Below are positions 13,397 to 25,715 of a DNA stretch of 64,000 nt, one piece after another (within the stretch, counting starts at the first letter, position 1; every line of letters starts with the position of its first letter). The position numbers and the translations under genes are program-made. The DNA is from Prunella strophiata (lineage: Eukaryota; Chordata; Aves; Passeriformes; Prunellidae): positions 54,007,626 through 54,071,625 of the forward strand of contig JAZBQD010000014.1 of assembly GCA_036583965.1 (NCBI GenBank). Direction: 5' to 3'. The notes beneath the pieces were generated by a model, which was not told the DNA's origin, ran no database searches, and was given only the letters and a program-made list of their open reading frames with translations.

Positions 13397-13755
13397 CTGT
13401 ACTCAGGCTTCTTGCCATTGTTCACAGAGGCTTTAAGAGCTGTTTCCTGGCTGTTCTGGTTATTGTGGCTGCCTTCTGGTATATCAAGGACATATAGACA
13501 TGTTTTAGGATAGAGTATTTGGTTTGAAAGCAGAATTTTCATCATCAATGTGAAAAGTAGCACACTGACTTCTTCCACCTTTCTAATTGTAATGATACCA
13601 TGATTGCCAATTTGAGAATCACAGAGACTATTGTGAAAATATAACCCTCTGCTGAAAATATACCTGGCTTTTTTTTTGGCTAATTGCAACACAGAAACAC
13701 AGGAATAGGTTGAGTATTCTATCTCATTTTTTAGTTGCATAGCACTTTCTCCCAC
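13397..13755 (-). other. Minus-strand open frame ending exactly at a splice donor
   Basis: An open frame of about 120 codons ends in KKPEY plus an AG that sits at TACAG|GTAAGA (13397). The last part (GSHNNQNSQETALKASVNNG) is polar and low in hydrophobics. A modest acceptor (CTTGATATACCAG) lies just before that part. Family unknown; it may pair with the hydrophobic frame upstream at 13866-14178 or be chance. Confidence 0.15.
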
Positions 13756-13843
13756 ACTGCAATTTTCCTAGGTAATAATATCACCCTCACTTTGAAAGAG
13801 AGAGAAATATTTATAAATGTGTCAGAGCCGTAAAAGACAATTC

Positions 13844-14178
13844 TTTATTGAAAGCTAAAATTTGCTCAAGTAAGAACTTCAGTCATCAGATTTTCTGTGC
13901 CCTCTTCTACAGCATAGTATAATAAAACTTTACCAGTGAGTATGAAAAACGTGACACAGTAACCAGTTACATAAACCATACAGATGCTTGTGATGAAAGA
14001 GCTAATCACAAGCCCTGCTAAAGCATGCTGAAGTGAGGGTAGTAGGATCCCTTTCACTGATATAAAACTCTTCTTGCCATGTGGCTTGTGATTGTAACCT
14101 TTGCTGGAGATTTCTGAGTGGATAACTGGTAAATGATGATCCATAGATGATGGCAGCAGGACCCTGTCTTCACAGAAT
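13844..14178 (-). other. Exon-like minus-strand hydrophobic ORF with poly(A) signal
   Basis: From a good acceptor (CTTCCCTTTCTCACAG, exon side 14178) the frame stays open to a TGA at 13866-13868, 103 codons. An in-frame ATG is at 14144. AATAAA follows the stop at 13844-13849. The first half is polar (HHLPVIHSEISSKGYNHKPH). The second half is strongly hydrophobic, from LLPSLQHALAGLVISSF to FFILTGKVLLYY, enough for one or two membrane helices, and ends acidic (EEGTENLMTEVLT). I do not recognise the family. It could be a terminal exon, a small orphan membrane protein, an eroded gene or chance. Confidence 0.25.
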
Positions 14179-14439
14179 CTGTGAGAAAGGGAAGATCTGC
14201 TACACTCTAAGTCTCAGGGGACACTGAATACCTACCATGTTGCTAAGATGGATATAGGTGGAATTTAATATCCACTCCCAAAGGAGAGAGGGATGTCAGA
14301 AACCTCTATCCCAACATTAAGTTTTCTCACACCAAACAAACCATGGAAATGCAGCAGTGGATTGATTAGAAAATCGTTTCCTAATACTGCAGACAGCAAG
14401 TTACTGAAAGGCTCTTTCACTGGAGAAGAAGTTCAAACC

Positions 14440-14474
14440 ACTGTAAAACTAAAGAAGTTCACTGTAAAACTAAA
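14440..14474. repeat. Short direct repeat, 21-bp period
   Basis: The 14-mer actgtaaaactaaa occurs at 14440-14453 and 14461-14474. Confidence 0.85.
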
Positions 14475-15774
14475 TCTTCAACTCCCTTATCTTATGCTAT
14501 AATTAATGGAATCATACAAAAATTGCTATTGTGTTTCCTCTTTTATCCATGTGCAGAATGAAAAGTATTCATCTCCAGAGCAATTTAGTTTGTATTTCTA
14601 GGGAAAGCAGAATAAAAGTCTAGATTAAGACATGCTCCCATCCTCAGCATGCTCTGTTGGTCAGTGATGAGTAGCAGTGCACTTAATGTATTTGTGGTTT
14701 TGGAATTCTCTCCACAGCAGTTAAATGCCTAGCTGTGAGTTAAACTATCTATTCAGGAGGCCAAGAACTTGTCTGTGAGCTTCTTTAGCTCCTTTTGCTT
14801 ATCTGGCCTAATGAATTTCTTGGTGTTCCTTAGGGAGATAGAGAGGTAGGATGCTCACAGGGACCACTGGGAACTCAGCATTCCTGCAAGTAAGATCAGT
14901 CACCAGAGCACACCTGTTTCCTCACTAATGCAGAATTGCTGTTCATTTGTTTCAAATAAAGATACTCTCCTGCCCTTCCACACACTTTGCTTTATTCCAC
15001 CCAATTTTATATTGCTTCTCCATGAGGTATGTGTTCTGCTCTTCCAGCTATGGAACTGAAAGGTAGAGCTGTGTGACACCAGACATGGATGATAAAAGAA
15101 TGGGCTGTTAGTTTCAGACTTTTTTGTTGTTTGTCACGAGCTCTGCAGTGACAGTGCATCTGTCTTTGGTTTGACACAACTTTCTGTAATCTAGCCTGAA
15201 TCCCACAGCTCTGAACTCCAGTTATTTGTCATAAGCAAGTCCTTTGTGTTTGTCTTCTCACAGAAATTTGCACCATTCCATACTAGTTCTCCCCTACAGA
15301 TGATCTTTGGATGTGATGTCAAGTATCATCACTGTGTACTGGAGAGAGGACGTGGCCCATTAGAACAAAATATCAATAACTATCACCTCATGGACTGGAG
15401 TGACAGACTCTAAATTCTGGGGGTTTGTACTTGCAGACAGGAATTGGTGGGATTTCCTTCATGTCCTTTCACTCACACAGAGGGATGCTGGTATGTTTGT
15501 GAGGAAGGTGCTATATTGAAAATGAAATAGCCAGTGTGTTCTTGCAATGGAGCTTTTGAAGAACCACATCATTCAGGTGCAGGCTACACAAAACTCTGAG
15601 GAATGCATAGGAACAGTGCTCTGAGGTCAGCATGAGAGAGCAAATGTGACAGAGGGTGGGTGACCCCCTGGGACAAACCCTACCTGGTGCAGGTCCCTGG
15701 AGGTGGGATCAGTGCATGCACCAGCTGACATGCTCAAGGCACCCAGAGTGCACCCCAGATCTTACTTCCCTTAG

Positions 15775-15859
15775 GCATTGTGTTAAAGAATTTGTGCCTA
15801 GTGGGTCACTGGAAGCATTGCAACAGGACAGGCCAGAGGAAGATTTCTTGGTCAAGAAG
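15775..15859 (+). other. 85-nt exon-like segment with open frame
   Basis: Acceptor cttacttcccttag and donor AAG|GTAAGA flank 85 bases open in one frame. The frame reads HCVKEFVPSGSLEALQQDRP and then EEDFLVKK, a protein-like composition. I do not recognise the family and found no neighbouring exons. Confidence 0.2.
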
Positions 15860-17036
15860 GTAAGAACCCCAGGATTACTGGGTGAAGAGAATCTACACTG
15901 CACACATGTCCCATCTAGTGAGTGGGAAAGGAGGCTGCTTCTGCAAAATTTTCCTGTGCTGACTTCACCAGCAAGACTGCACTAAGTGGCAGTGTGATCA
16001 CTTGGCAGAGAGTATTTCTTCTACTATTTCTTCTACTCTTTTCAGGTCTCATAAAAATAAAAGTGAGCTTATTGGTTCATGTTTTCATTGCTCAACCATC
16101 CCTAAAAGTTGGGGAAACCTATCCATAGGGGAGATACCGAAGAAACAACTTAAAAAAAAAAAACCAACCCAACCTTAAAATTACTTGCACCATTAGCACA
16201 AGCAAATACTTCATAAAAGCAAGGATGCTTTTCTTGCTAGTTTGTGTGAGTATCAAGCAAAATGCATGTCCATTACCTTGTCTTCCAAAAATAATAAAAG
16301 AAATTCATAATAAAAACATGTCCATTGTTTTAGATTAAAAATACTGTATCATTTATTGTATCTTTGTAAAGGTCTGGTTTCCTGGAGATTCCTGGTAATT
16401 CCAAGGCTATGAAATTACATGTAATGACAGCATTTATAAAAACATGAGAAGACATGAGGTATCTTTTTTCCAAAGAAACCATCAATTCCAGCTAGTTTTC
16501 TTACTTTAAAAACTGAAAAATAAACCAAACCACAGTCATTTAAGGTCATTAGACTGAAAAATTACTATTTTCTTGGAAGTACTTCCAAGTGTAGTAACAC
16601 AAGATATGAGGCTCTTTCCTTAGCTGTTTCCAACTAGTACTCAAAGGAGCTATGCAGTAGCAAAGGAGAGGAAACTTCCTGCAGCTTGCTTGTTCAGGGG
16701 GTTGCTCTGACTGATTCCATGCCCATGCTGATCTGGATGCATCTCAGGACTGTTTAACCCAAGCTGAATGGCCAGTGCACCTGATCATGTTCCTTACAGA
16801 AACTGCCCCAGAACATACAGGCAAATCTTCCTCTGTCCACAAAAGGATGCAGCCAAATGCCAAAGTGTAGCCACAAAAAATCCCTCAGTAGCTGCTCATG
16901 GCAGCCTCTGGCACCTTCTGCATTGCCAGCAGAGCACAGAGGGCTCCAAGTGTGGCTGAAGTTGCTGCCTGCAGATTTTATAGCAATGGCTGTGGAAACA
17001 AAAACCCCTGAACTTAAATTCACTAGAAATAAAATT

Positions 17037-17062
17037 CTCTCTCTCTGTGTCTCTCTCTCTGT
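17037..17062. repeat. Short (TC)n run
   Basis: CT repeats split by one GTGT. Simple repeat with no further context. Confidence 0.85.
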
Positions 17063-19743
17063 CATTTACTTTACAAATCTTCTGGAATGTGGTAGCATCC
17101 AAATATTAGTCTTGCATCACTATCAAGCTGAGAGCTTGAGTAAACATGAAAAAAATAACAGATAAGCTCATTCTGACTTGTGAAAGCCAAAAGTGAGCTG
17201 GGATGTAACAAGAGCTAAGTGTGGCATGTCCTGTGATAAGAAGGAGCTTAATCAGGGAAGGGTCCCTTGTTCACAATTTGCTAATTTCCTTTTCCTACAA
17301 CAGTGTCAATAACAAGGGCATAGAGGGCCTTTGTAATTGGACAATGTCTTATGTCTCCACTGATCCAGGCACTTGCAGGGTGTGGGTGGGACTGTCACCA
17401 TTAGCACTAGCCAACACTGTCCCAGTGCTTCAATGTTTTCTGTCCCTCTATATCCTGCATTGCAAGGTAAGGCAGCCTCTTCATGTCAACCCATATTGCC
17501 ACCAGAGAATATAGAACAAAGTACTAAAGAGGAGATTAACTTGGAAGAGAGCTGGCTGAATCTCTAAGTACAGGGAATCACTAATGCCAGTGTATAAATC
17601 AGCTTCATTCTTCATGGCCAAATTCTGGTCTGATTTACATCTATGTGGATCCAGATAAACTCTGTGAAAGTGAAAGGAGGTCCTGTGGAGCTGCATCACA
17701 ATAAGGCAAGAAACCCCTTTGCTTAAGGGGTATAACCATCCATCATGGTTTCAGGACTACAAAGAACTTGGGAAGACCCATTTTTTAGGCTTATGAACTA
17801 ATGAAAAAGGTAATCCAGAAATAAAAAGGTTTCTTAGGACTCTTACACAGAGACCAGAAACAGAAATAAGGAGCTACTAGATTATTAATCTCAGAGTTGC
17901 ACTCCTGAGAGAACAAATCAAAATAAAATAAAATTTTTAAAAAAAATCAAACTCTAAAAGAGCAAAAGAGAAAATCAAAATAATAAAGCTTTTCATTCTG
18001 TATAATGAAAACTTTCTATTTGTTGTATTGTTTCCACTTGGAAACAAGTTGTGCTTTATAACAAGGCAAAAAACACATTAAAATAATTTGTATGAGAGAC
18101 AGAGTTTCCCCAGATCCTGCATGGCAAGAAAGCATGATGAACTGAGAGCTACCCACTGGAAGGGACACTTTGCATCACCAAATTCATACAGTGTCGCCTT
18201 CTTTTTTTTTTTTCTCTCTATGTACAACACAGTACCAGCTTTCACTGCTTGTTTCATCATACTTCTAGTGGGACAGAAGACCAAAGAGCAGAATGCCAGG
18301 CCTGGTATAATGTTTTTAGGATAGAAGGATGAGAGGAAAGAAGGTCACTGCTACTGGAAAAGAACAACCTACTTCACAGAAACAAGGATAGAACAGGGAG
18401 AACTGGAAACCAGCAGCTTTGTCTTTGGCTCCCATGCTGCTCACGTTGATGCTGCCTATAATTGTCAGTGACTGGAAGTCCCCACTGATATCAGGATGTG
18501 AAGAGAGAGATGTCACCATTTTTACAGGGGCATAAAATGAGAAAGCTAAATCCAGACTTGGTGGAGAGATTCTCTTCAGCAGGAGGAGGAAAGCAACTGC
18601 AGTGTTTCAGAGGGATCATACATTTCTGTGAATTCAAGCTGTGAGAGCACAGCAGAATGACCTGCTCTGTCACAAAATGGCCCCAAAATCCCTGGCTGTT
18701 AGACAGAGCTGACAGATCTCAGCTTTCCTGCAGAAACCAGCCAGATGCTGTAGTCTCTTATATGGCTAGCTATGTCAGGCAGAACAGGGTATGTAATCCA
18801 TGAGCCAGGAAAAATTTTGCAGTGTCTTCCTCTGCCCTGCTTGTCTTAGTTTCCAAGGACTGAAATAGCTTCTTGTGAACAGAAACAAGTACAATCCTGA
18901 GACACAGGACACAACCACAAGAATCTGATGTTCACAGCTTAGTTTCAATGCCAGTTCTCTTTCTGCTCACAAAATTTAGACATAATCAGCTCTGGAGAAG
19001 TCACGTCCACTCAGCTTAGCTCTCTGCCCCTCCACAGCAAAGCAGTCCCATCCTTGATGTCCCAGAGGGAGAACAGTTCCAGGATCACTCTGTCCCTGGA
19101 AAAAAGGCCAGGTACTTGTTGGGAGGGTTCTGGATAGGCCAGTCAAACTCACACCAGAGGCTGGGCTGTCACAGGAGAGACCCCAACACTCCCTGCAGCT
19201 GTGATCCTTTCACCAGGGTACTCATGGCCCTGCAGAAGGCCAAAAGAGCAGGAGACAGCAGGACTCAGCAGTAATGGCACTGACCTGTGGTCATCCTCTG
19301 CTACCTGCCATGGGCAGCTTCTCCTCTGTCCAATCCCTGCAGTGCAGACCAGGCTGAACCACAAAATTACCATGCTTGGAGGAGTTTTGGCTACCACTGT
19401 GATTGACTTTCCTTAAAACAGTCCTAGTCAAAATATTTAAGATGAACACAAAAGATAGACAACAAATATTGCTGTTCCAGAGGATCCAGTGAGGGAGTGA
19501 CCTTCCAAAGATGGAGCAAATTTGCTAAAGACACCTTCCAGAACATCCTGTCCAAAAAACAACAGTGTCACAACAAAAGCCTCTGCCCAATCCCATGGGA
19601 GAATGACCAAGGGACCCTGTAAAATCTGCTTCTGGAGAAAGAACAAGCTCAGATCTGATGCTGTGTACAGACTTCTATAGATTGCTAAACAGTTTTGAAA
19701 ACAATTAGTTTAAATTCAACTAAGAAAAAGACACACAACATAT

Positions 19744-21680
19744 CCTTCCTTTCCTTCCTTCCTTCCTTCCTTCCTTCCTTCCTTCCTTCCTTCCTTCCTT
19801 CCTTCCTTCCTTCCTTCCTTCCTTCCTTCCTTCCTTCCTTCCTTCCTTCCTTCCTTCCTTCCTTCCTTCCTCCTTCCTTCCTTCCTTCCTTCCTTCCTTC
19901 CTTCCTTCCTTCCTTCCTTCCTTCCTTCCTTCCTTCCTTCCTTCCTTCCTTCCTCCTTCCTTCCTTCCTTCCTTCCTTCCTTCCTTCCTTCCTTCCTTCC
20001 TTCCTTCCTTCCTTCCTTCCTTCCTTCCTTCCTTCCTTCCTTCCTTCCTTCCTTCCTTCCTTCCTTCCTTCCTCCTTCCTTCCTTCCTTCCTTCCTTCCT
20101 TCCTTCCTTCCTCCTTCCTTCCTTCCTTCCTTCCTTCCTTCCTCCTTCCTTCCTTCCTTCCTTCCTTCCTTCCTTCCTTCCTTCCTTCCTTCCTTCCTTC
20201 CTTCCTCCTTCCTTCCTTCCTTCCTTCCTTCCTTCCTTCCTTCCTTCCTTCCTTCCTTCCTTCCTTCCTTCCTTCCTTCCTTCCTTCCTTCCTTCCTTCC
20301 TTCCTTCCTTCCTTCCTTCCTTCCTTCCTTCCTTCCTTCCTTCCTTCCTTCCTTCCTTCCTTCCTTCCTTCCTTCCTTCCTTCCTTCCTTCCTCCTTCCT
20401 TCCTTCCTTCCTTCCTTCCTTCCTTCCTTCCTTCCTTCCTTCCTTCCTTCCTTCCTTCCTTCCTTCCTTCCTTCCTTCCTTCCTTCCTTCCTTCCTTCCT
20501 TCCTTCCTTCCTTCCTTCCTTCCTTCCTTCCTTCCTTCCTTCCTTCCTTCCTTCCTTCCTTCCTTCCTTCCTTCCTTCCTTCCTTCCTTCCTTCCTTCCT
20601 TCCTTCCTTCCTTCCTTCCTTCCTTCCTTCCTTCCTTCCTTCCTTCCTTCCTTCCTTCCTTCCTTCCTTCCTTCCTTCCTTCCTTCCTTCCTTCCTTCCT
20701 TCCTTCCTTCCTTCCTTCCTTCCTTCCTTCCTTCCTTCCTTCCTTCCTTCCTTCCTTCCTTCCTTCCTTCCTTCCTTCCTTCCTTCCTTCCTTCCTTCCT
20801 TCCTTCCTTCCTTCCTTCCTTCCTTCCTTCCTTCCTTCCTTCCTTCCTTCCTTCCTTCCTTCCTTCCTTCCTTCCTTCCTTCCTTCCTTCCTTCCTTCCT
20901 TCCTTCCTTCCTTCCTTCCTTCCTTCCTTCCTTCCTCCTTCCTTCCTTCCTTCCTTCCTTCCTTCCTTCCTTCCTTCCTTCCTTCCTTCCTTCCTTCCTT
21001 CCTTCCTTCCTCCTTCCTTCCTTCCTCCTTCCTTCCTTCCTCCTTCCTTCCTTCCTTCCTCCTTCCTTCCTTCCTTCCTTCCTTCCTTCCTTCCTTCCTT
21101 CCTTCCTTCCTTCCTTCCTCCTTCCTTCCTTCCTTCCTTCCTTCCTTCCTCCTTCCTTCCTTCCTCCTTCCTTCCTTCCTTCCTCCTTCCTTCCTTCCTC
21201 CTTCCTTCCTTCCTTCCTTCCTTCCTTCCTCCTTCCTTCCTTCCTTCCTTCCTTCCTTCCTTCCTCCTTCCTTCCTTCCTTCCTTCCTTCCTTCCTTCCT
21301 TCCTTCCTTCCTTCCTTCCTTCCTTCCTCCTTCCTTCCTTCCTTCCTTCCTTCCTTCCTTCCTCCTTCCTTCCTTCCTTCCTTCCTTCCTTCCTTCCTCC
21401 TTCCTTCCTTCCTTCCTTCCTTCCTTCCTTCCTTCCTTCCTTCCTTCCTTCCTTCCTTCCTTCCTTCCTCCTTCCTTCCTTCCTCCTTCCTTCCTTCCTT
21501 CCTTCCTTCCTTCCTTCCTTCCTTCCTTCCTCCTTCCTTCCTTCCTTCCTTCCTTCCTTCCTTCCTTCCTTCCTTCCTCCTTCCTCCTTTTCCTTCCTCC
21601 TTCCTTCCTCCTTCTTCCTTCCTTCCTTCCTTCCTTCCTTCCTTCCTTCCTTCCTTCCTTCTTCCTCTTCCTTCTTCTTT
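19744..21680. repeat. 1.94 kb (CCTT)n polypyrimidine tetranucleotide array
   Basis: Nearly uninterrupted CCTT units (AAGG on the other strand). Imperfections are mostly single-base losses producing CCT units: about seven between 19871 and 20393, none from about 20394 to 20936, and about 20 from there to the right end. The last 100 bases degrade into CTTCTTCC variants and then (GT)10. All three forward and three reverse frames lack stops, so it generates FLPS and KEGR pseudo-proteins of more than 660 residues that are not genes. Homopurine-homopyrimidine mirror symmetry predicts triplex (H-DNA) potential. Length in the assembly may differ from the true allele. Confidence 0.98.
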
Positions 21681-21700
21681 GTGTGTGTGTGTGTGTGTGT
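21681..21700. repeat. (GT)10 dinucleotide run
   Basis: Ten perfect GT units abut the degenerate right end of the CCTT array, making a compound microsatellite. Confidence 0.95.
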
Positions 21701-24013
21701 TGCAATTAGGCAAGTACAGGTGAAAAATGTGTGAGCAGCAGAATTTATTAGAATCTATTGAGCACCAGGGGAGACTAATTATAAAGCTTCAATACAAGAC
21801 TGACACCATCTGGCTACTACAAGAGTTTGCAGGACTTACAAGGTTTGTGTGAAATACTCCTTTTATACCTGGAAAAGTACAGTATTTTGACATCCAGTTC
21901 CAAGTGGCAATCCCCAGAGAACAGTCAGCACCACCTGTGTGCACCCTATGGAAGCTGGAAAAGCAGAGGGCTTCTCAGCAGCAGACACCCACCTGCTGCT
22001 CCTCCATCACTGCTCTCAGGGCAGGTGCAGGTATTTTATCACCACAGCTCTGCAATGTTGCCAACTAAAGCTGTTCTCTAGTGTAAGCAGTTTCTAGTAA
22101 AGAAATTGATTTGGCTTTTTTATATCTGCAGGGTGAACCTCTAGCTTTTGTAGTATCTTCCCAGGAGCACACAAGAAAATGAGGTGAGAAGCCAGAGTGT
22201 TCTTTGAGAAACTGCAATGTTTCTCCCAGTAAATCACCGGAGGCTTAAGCCAATGCACTTGAACAATGTACCAAAGTCAATGAAATTGTTCATGCTCTTA
22301 AACTGAAATGACTGGATAAGCACCTCTGAACAGCAGCTTGAAAAACAAATTTAACTAAATGCGACCTATTATTTACCCAATTCCTGTACTGAGCTTGGAT
22401 TCACAACCTATGAACTTGATTCCCTCCATCAGGAAAGAAAAATAAGATAATGATCAAAATTACACTGCAGTTGAATATGAGATGACAAGAAGTAATTTCT
22501 CACTTCTCTAACTGTTTTTCCCCAGATACTTGCAGCTGACTTATTTGCATTTATTTGGAGCAGAATTGCTTTTTCTTTGCACTTTCCCAGAAAGGAGTAA
22601 CACTGACTGCTTTCTTGAGCTCAGTGAGTCAGAATGAGTCAGACCACAAGGCGAGAGAAGGGTCCCTGGCACAGAACTCTCTGCAGAGGGTTTGAGGAAG
22701 AAGGGAGTTTCAAACCATACATGGAGCTCCCTTCGTGGAGCTTTTGCCAGGATGCCACAACTGTAGCACATTTCCCCAGTCAGATCAGAGCAAGGGGAAA
22801 TGGAATTAAGTCCTTGCCTACTGATAAGGTGAACAACTGCGCTTTTGAGGAAGGAGTAGACTTATGCAATAAACAGTGAAGGATATGATCCAAAGAAATC
22901 ATCATTGCAATTTTACAGAGAAACACTTCAAATATATTGCAAGCAGATGGAGAAATAGGATTTTCAAAAGTACGATGTTTCCTTAATAAGAACTCCATCT
23001 GGGATTTAAAGTTTCCAGCTTTTTCTAGTTTCCATAGAAAACTATTTGCGTATCTTAACATAATATAGATTATAACCGTGTGTCTGCCAAATTTACTAAA
23101 GGAGTGTTCAAACTCTACCCAGAAAAGGAATTTTCATTCTTCACATTGCGTGTTAAGTTCAAATTTGTGTGTTCAAATCAAAAAGAGATTAATTTTTTTT
23201 TTCCTTCCTTGCAATCCTGAAAACTGCATAGAAGGGTAAATAAGTAGGAAAGAATTGTGAAATCTCAAATATACTTCCCTTCCTAATAAATGGTCTAGCT
23301 TCCCAAATACATCTTGGAAAACAGCCATCACCAGAACTACAAGCCAAAGCTATGTGAATATCTGTTTGCATCGTTTGGTTGCCAAAAAAATGATCAAATA
23401 ATGAAATAAAAACTACTTTGACCTAAAATGAACTTTTGCTAGTTCCTTGGAAAAAACAGACAAATCAGTGAAAATTATTTGAGGACAACAAACAAAAATA
23501 CCTTTTTTTTAAACTTTATGGTTTTTTCATATACTGAATCTACTACAAATGTTTGCATTTGTTACTATAGGATTTTTTTTTCTGAAAATGAGATAACTAC
23601 TTTTTAATCAGGTTACCAGATTAAATACAAATGCTTCTCCCAGTGTTTGCTGTTCTGTGTCCTGTCCTTAAGAGACTTCAGTGCTTCTGACCGTGCCCCA
23701 TTATTAACATTTCAGCAGCTCTGAGATGGAGTCTAATGCTGCTGTGGGGAGCTGGCATTCTGCACTTTGCTGGAGAGCACTGGGCTGGCCTGGGCTCTGC
23801 TAGGGAAGCACCTCTTTTCTGTCTGGCATTTATGTGCTGTTTTCTACCTTGTATCAAAATGGGTAGTGACAATTTATTAAAAATTCACACAAGCATTTCC
23901 ATGAGTTCACACTCTGTTCTTATCACAGATGGACCTAATTGCAAAATCTGGATCCTGAATTAAATATTATTTTGCTTTGGTATGCCAGATGCAAGGTCTT
24001 GCCTTCATTAAGG

Positions 24014-24051
24014 TAAAAAAAAAAAAAATAAATAAAAAGAAAGAGAAAAGC
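24014..24051. repeat. A-rich tract
   Basis: A14, then AAAT and AAAG units. Simple sequence; AATAAA-like strings here come from composition. Confidence 0.8.
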
Positions 24052-25682
24052 AAAGGGTGTGTTTTCATTTTGAATTAGTTAACTAAAAATTAAATCCTAG
24101 CAAAGGGAAAGAAACTCAGATTTTATTTGGCTTCTCTACAGTCATCAGCTCAATGTCTAACATATTTGAAGACTATAAACTGCCCTGTCTTCAATGCAGT
24201 ATTGCTGTGCATCAATTGCTCTGAGTTATGGGTGCCTATTATCTATCTTTAGTGAGGAAAATACCCAAGTACCTGACCAAGGTCTAGTTCCAACCTCAAA
24301 AACACCAGAAACACCAAAGCACTGGATGTTAAGCTATTTATCATTTGGTTGTGCTGCCAGCACACTGCACATTGTCAGAGGCAGTGGTGATCCCAGGATG
24401 AGAGATATCACTCAGATCTCCAGGACCACGGGAGAGCAAAGGAATTCTGCAGAAGATGTAAGGATTTTGCTGCTTCGCATGGAGTGATAGGAAAGCATCA
24501 TGTTTTGTTTGTGCTGGTTTGGCACCTGGACCACTAGTAATAACATTTTTCACACTGTTATTTTTGTCTGGTCTGTGTGTTGTAACATAAGGAAGAGAAA
24601 ATGAGGACCAGTCAAAATGTAGCATAAATTAGATGATTATGATGAAAACACTTAAGTTTTGACATGCACTTAACAGTTCTTCTGCACCCAGCAATGCTTG
24701 AAATAAGATGAGCATGTTTTGCAGTAATGCCAGATCCCATAATATCACCCAGGATCAGTAATGAGAAGGGCTGCTCTCTCTGAAGATTACTGCAATCACA
24801 TCTTGCCATGGAAGGTTTAATGTTCAGCAGTCTGTTAGGAAGAAATGTGTTTTAAAACAGAGCTGGAAATAGAAAAGGTGATTATGACACAATTATGCAG
24901 AAAGAGAATGGCACAGAAGACTTCATAGAGAGCAGTCTGGGAGAAGTCAAAACAAACAAACAAAAAAATGAAACCTTTTTTTCCTGTGTTACACCCAGTT
25001 TCTTAACAGATTCCTCAGTGGGACTGCTACAGCTGCTTCTCTGTATTGGTGTATCTTCAGTCACGTTAAAAGATCCTTCTGTCACATTCTGAATCTTCCA
25101 AAGGGTAAAATACATAATGCTGTGTGAAGCTAAAATTCAGTGGTTCACAAATATTGCAGCCAAGGCCAAAATCTTTGGATTGCAGTGTCAGCTTTACGAT
25201 AGTACTTTGTAGCACCAAAGTCATCTCTTTCCACTTCATAAGCATATTTTTATTTCTTATGCTTTTTTGTATGCCTTTTGAAGTCCAGAAAATCTTACAG
25301 CACAGCATGCTGTATCACCACACAATTTTTCCTTTAGAATTTTCTTTAGATATTTCCTGGAAGATTGTCATCATGAAATTTGTACTGTTCTATGATTTAT
25401 GCTTTTTTCCCTGTGCCAAATAGATACACACTAATATACTACGATATATGTTCTTAGTATCACCAAGCAGAAACACACAATCTATTAAATGTCTACTAAG
25501 TTTACCACATGAGATCATTTAAATTATGTTTAAGTGACTTCAAGACTCCAAATTCATTTAAAACCTAAAGAGCCAGCATAAGTCCAGAAGCAATCAGAAG
25601 GAAGCCAAGACCTACGGGAGATCGATAAAAAATTTAAAATTTAAAGTCTCTGAATCCAAACTGCTGACAAAGAACACAAGCT

Positions 25683-25683
<1 letters not shown>

Positions 25684-25714
<31 letters not shown>
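25684..25714. repeat. A31 mononucleotide run
   Basis: Thirty-one consecutive A residues, the longest perfect mononucleotide run in the window. It is likely an unstable microsatellite or the tail of an eroded retrocopy. Confidence 0.95.

Positions 25715-25715
<1 letters not shown>

Larger units (their letters stand above)
14179..19743. other. Gene-free stretch with one exon-like segment
   Basis: Unique sequence. It holds the 21-bp-period repeat at 14440, the exon-like piece at 15775-15859 and a short TC run at 17037. No transposon family recognised up to the CCTT array. Confidence 0.6.

Noticed and set aside
19716..21713. Two minus-strand frames of about 660 codons (KEGR repeats)
   Set aside because: They are the reverse complement of the same CCTT array; pure compositional artefacts.
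19695..21734. Open frame of 679 codons (FLPS repeats) on the plus strand
   Set aside because: It is produced by the CCTT tetranucleotide array, which has no stop codon in any frame. There is no coding signal outside the repeat.
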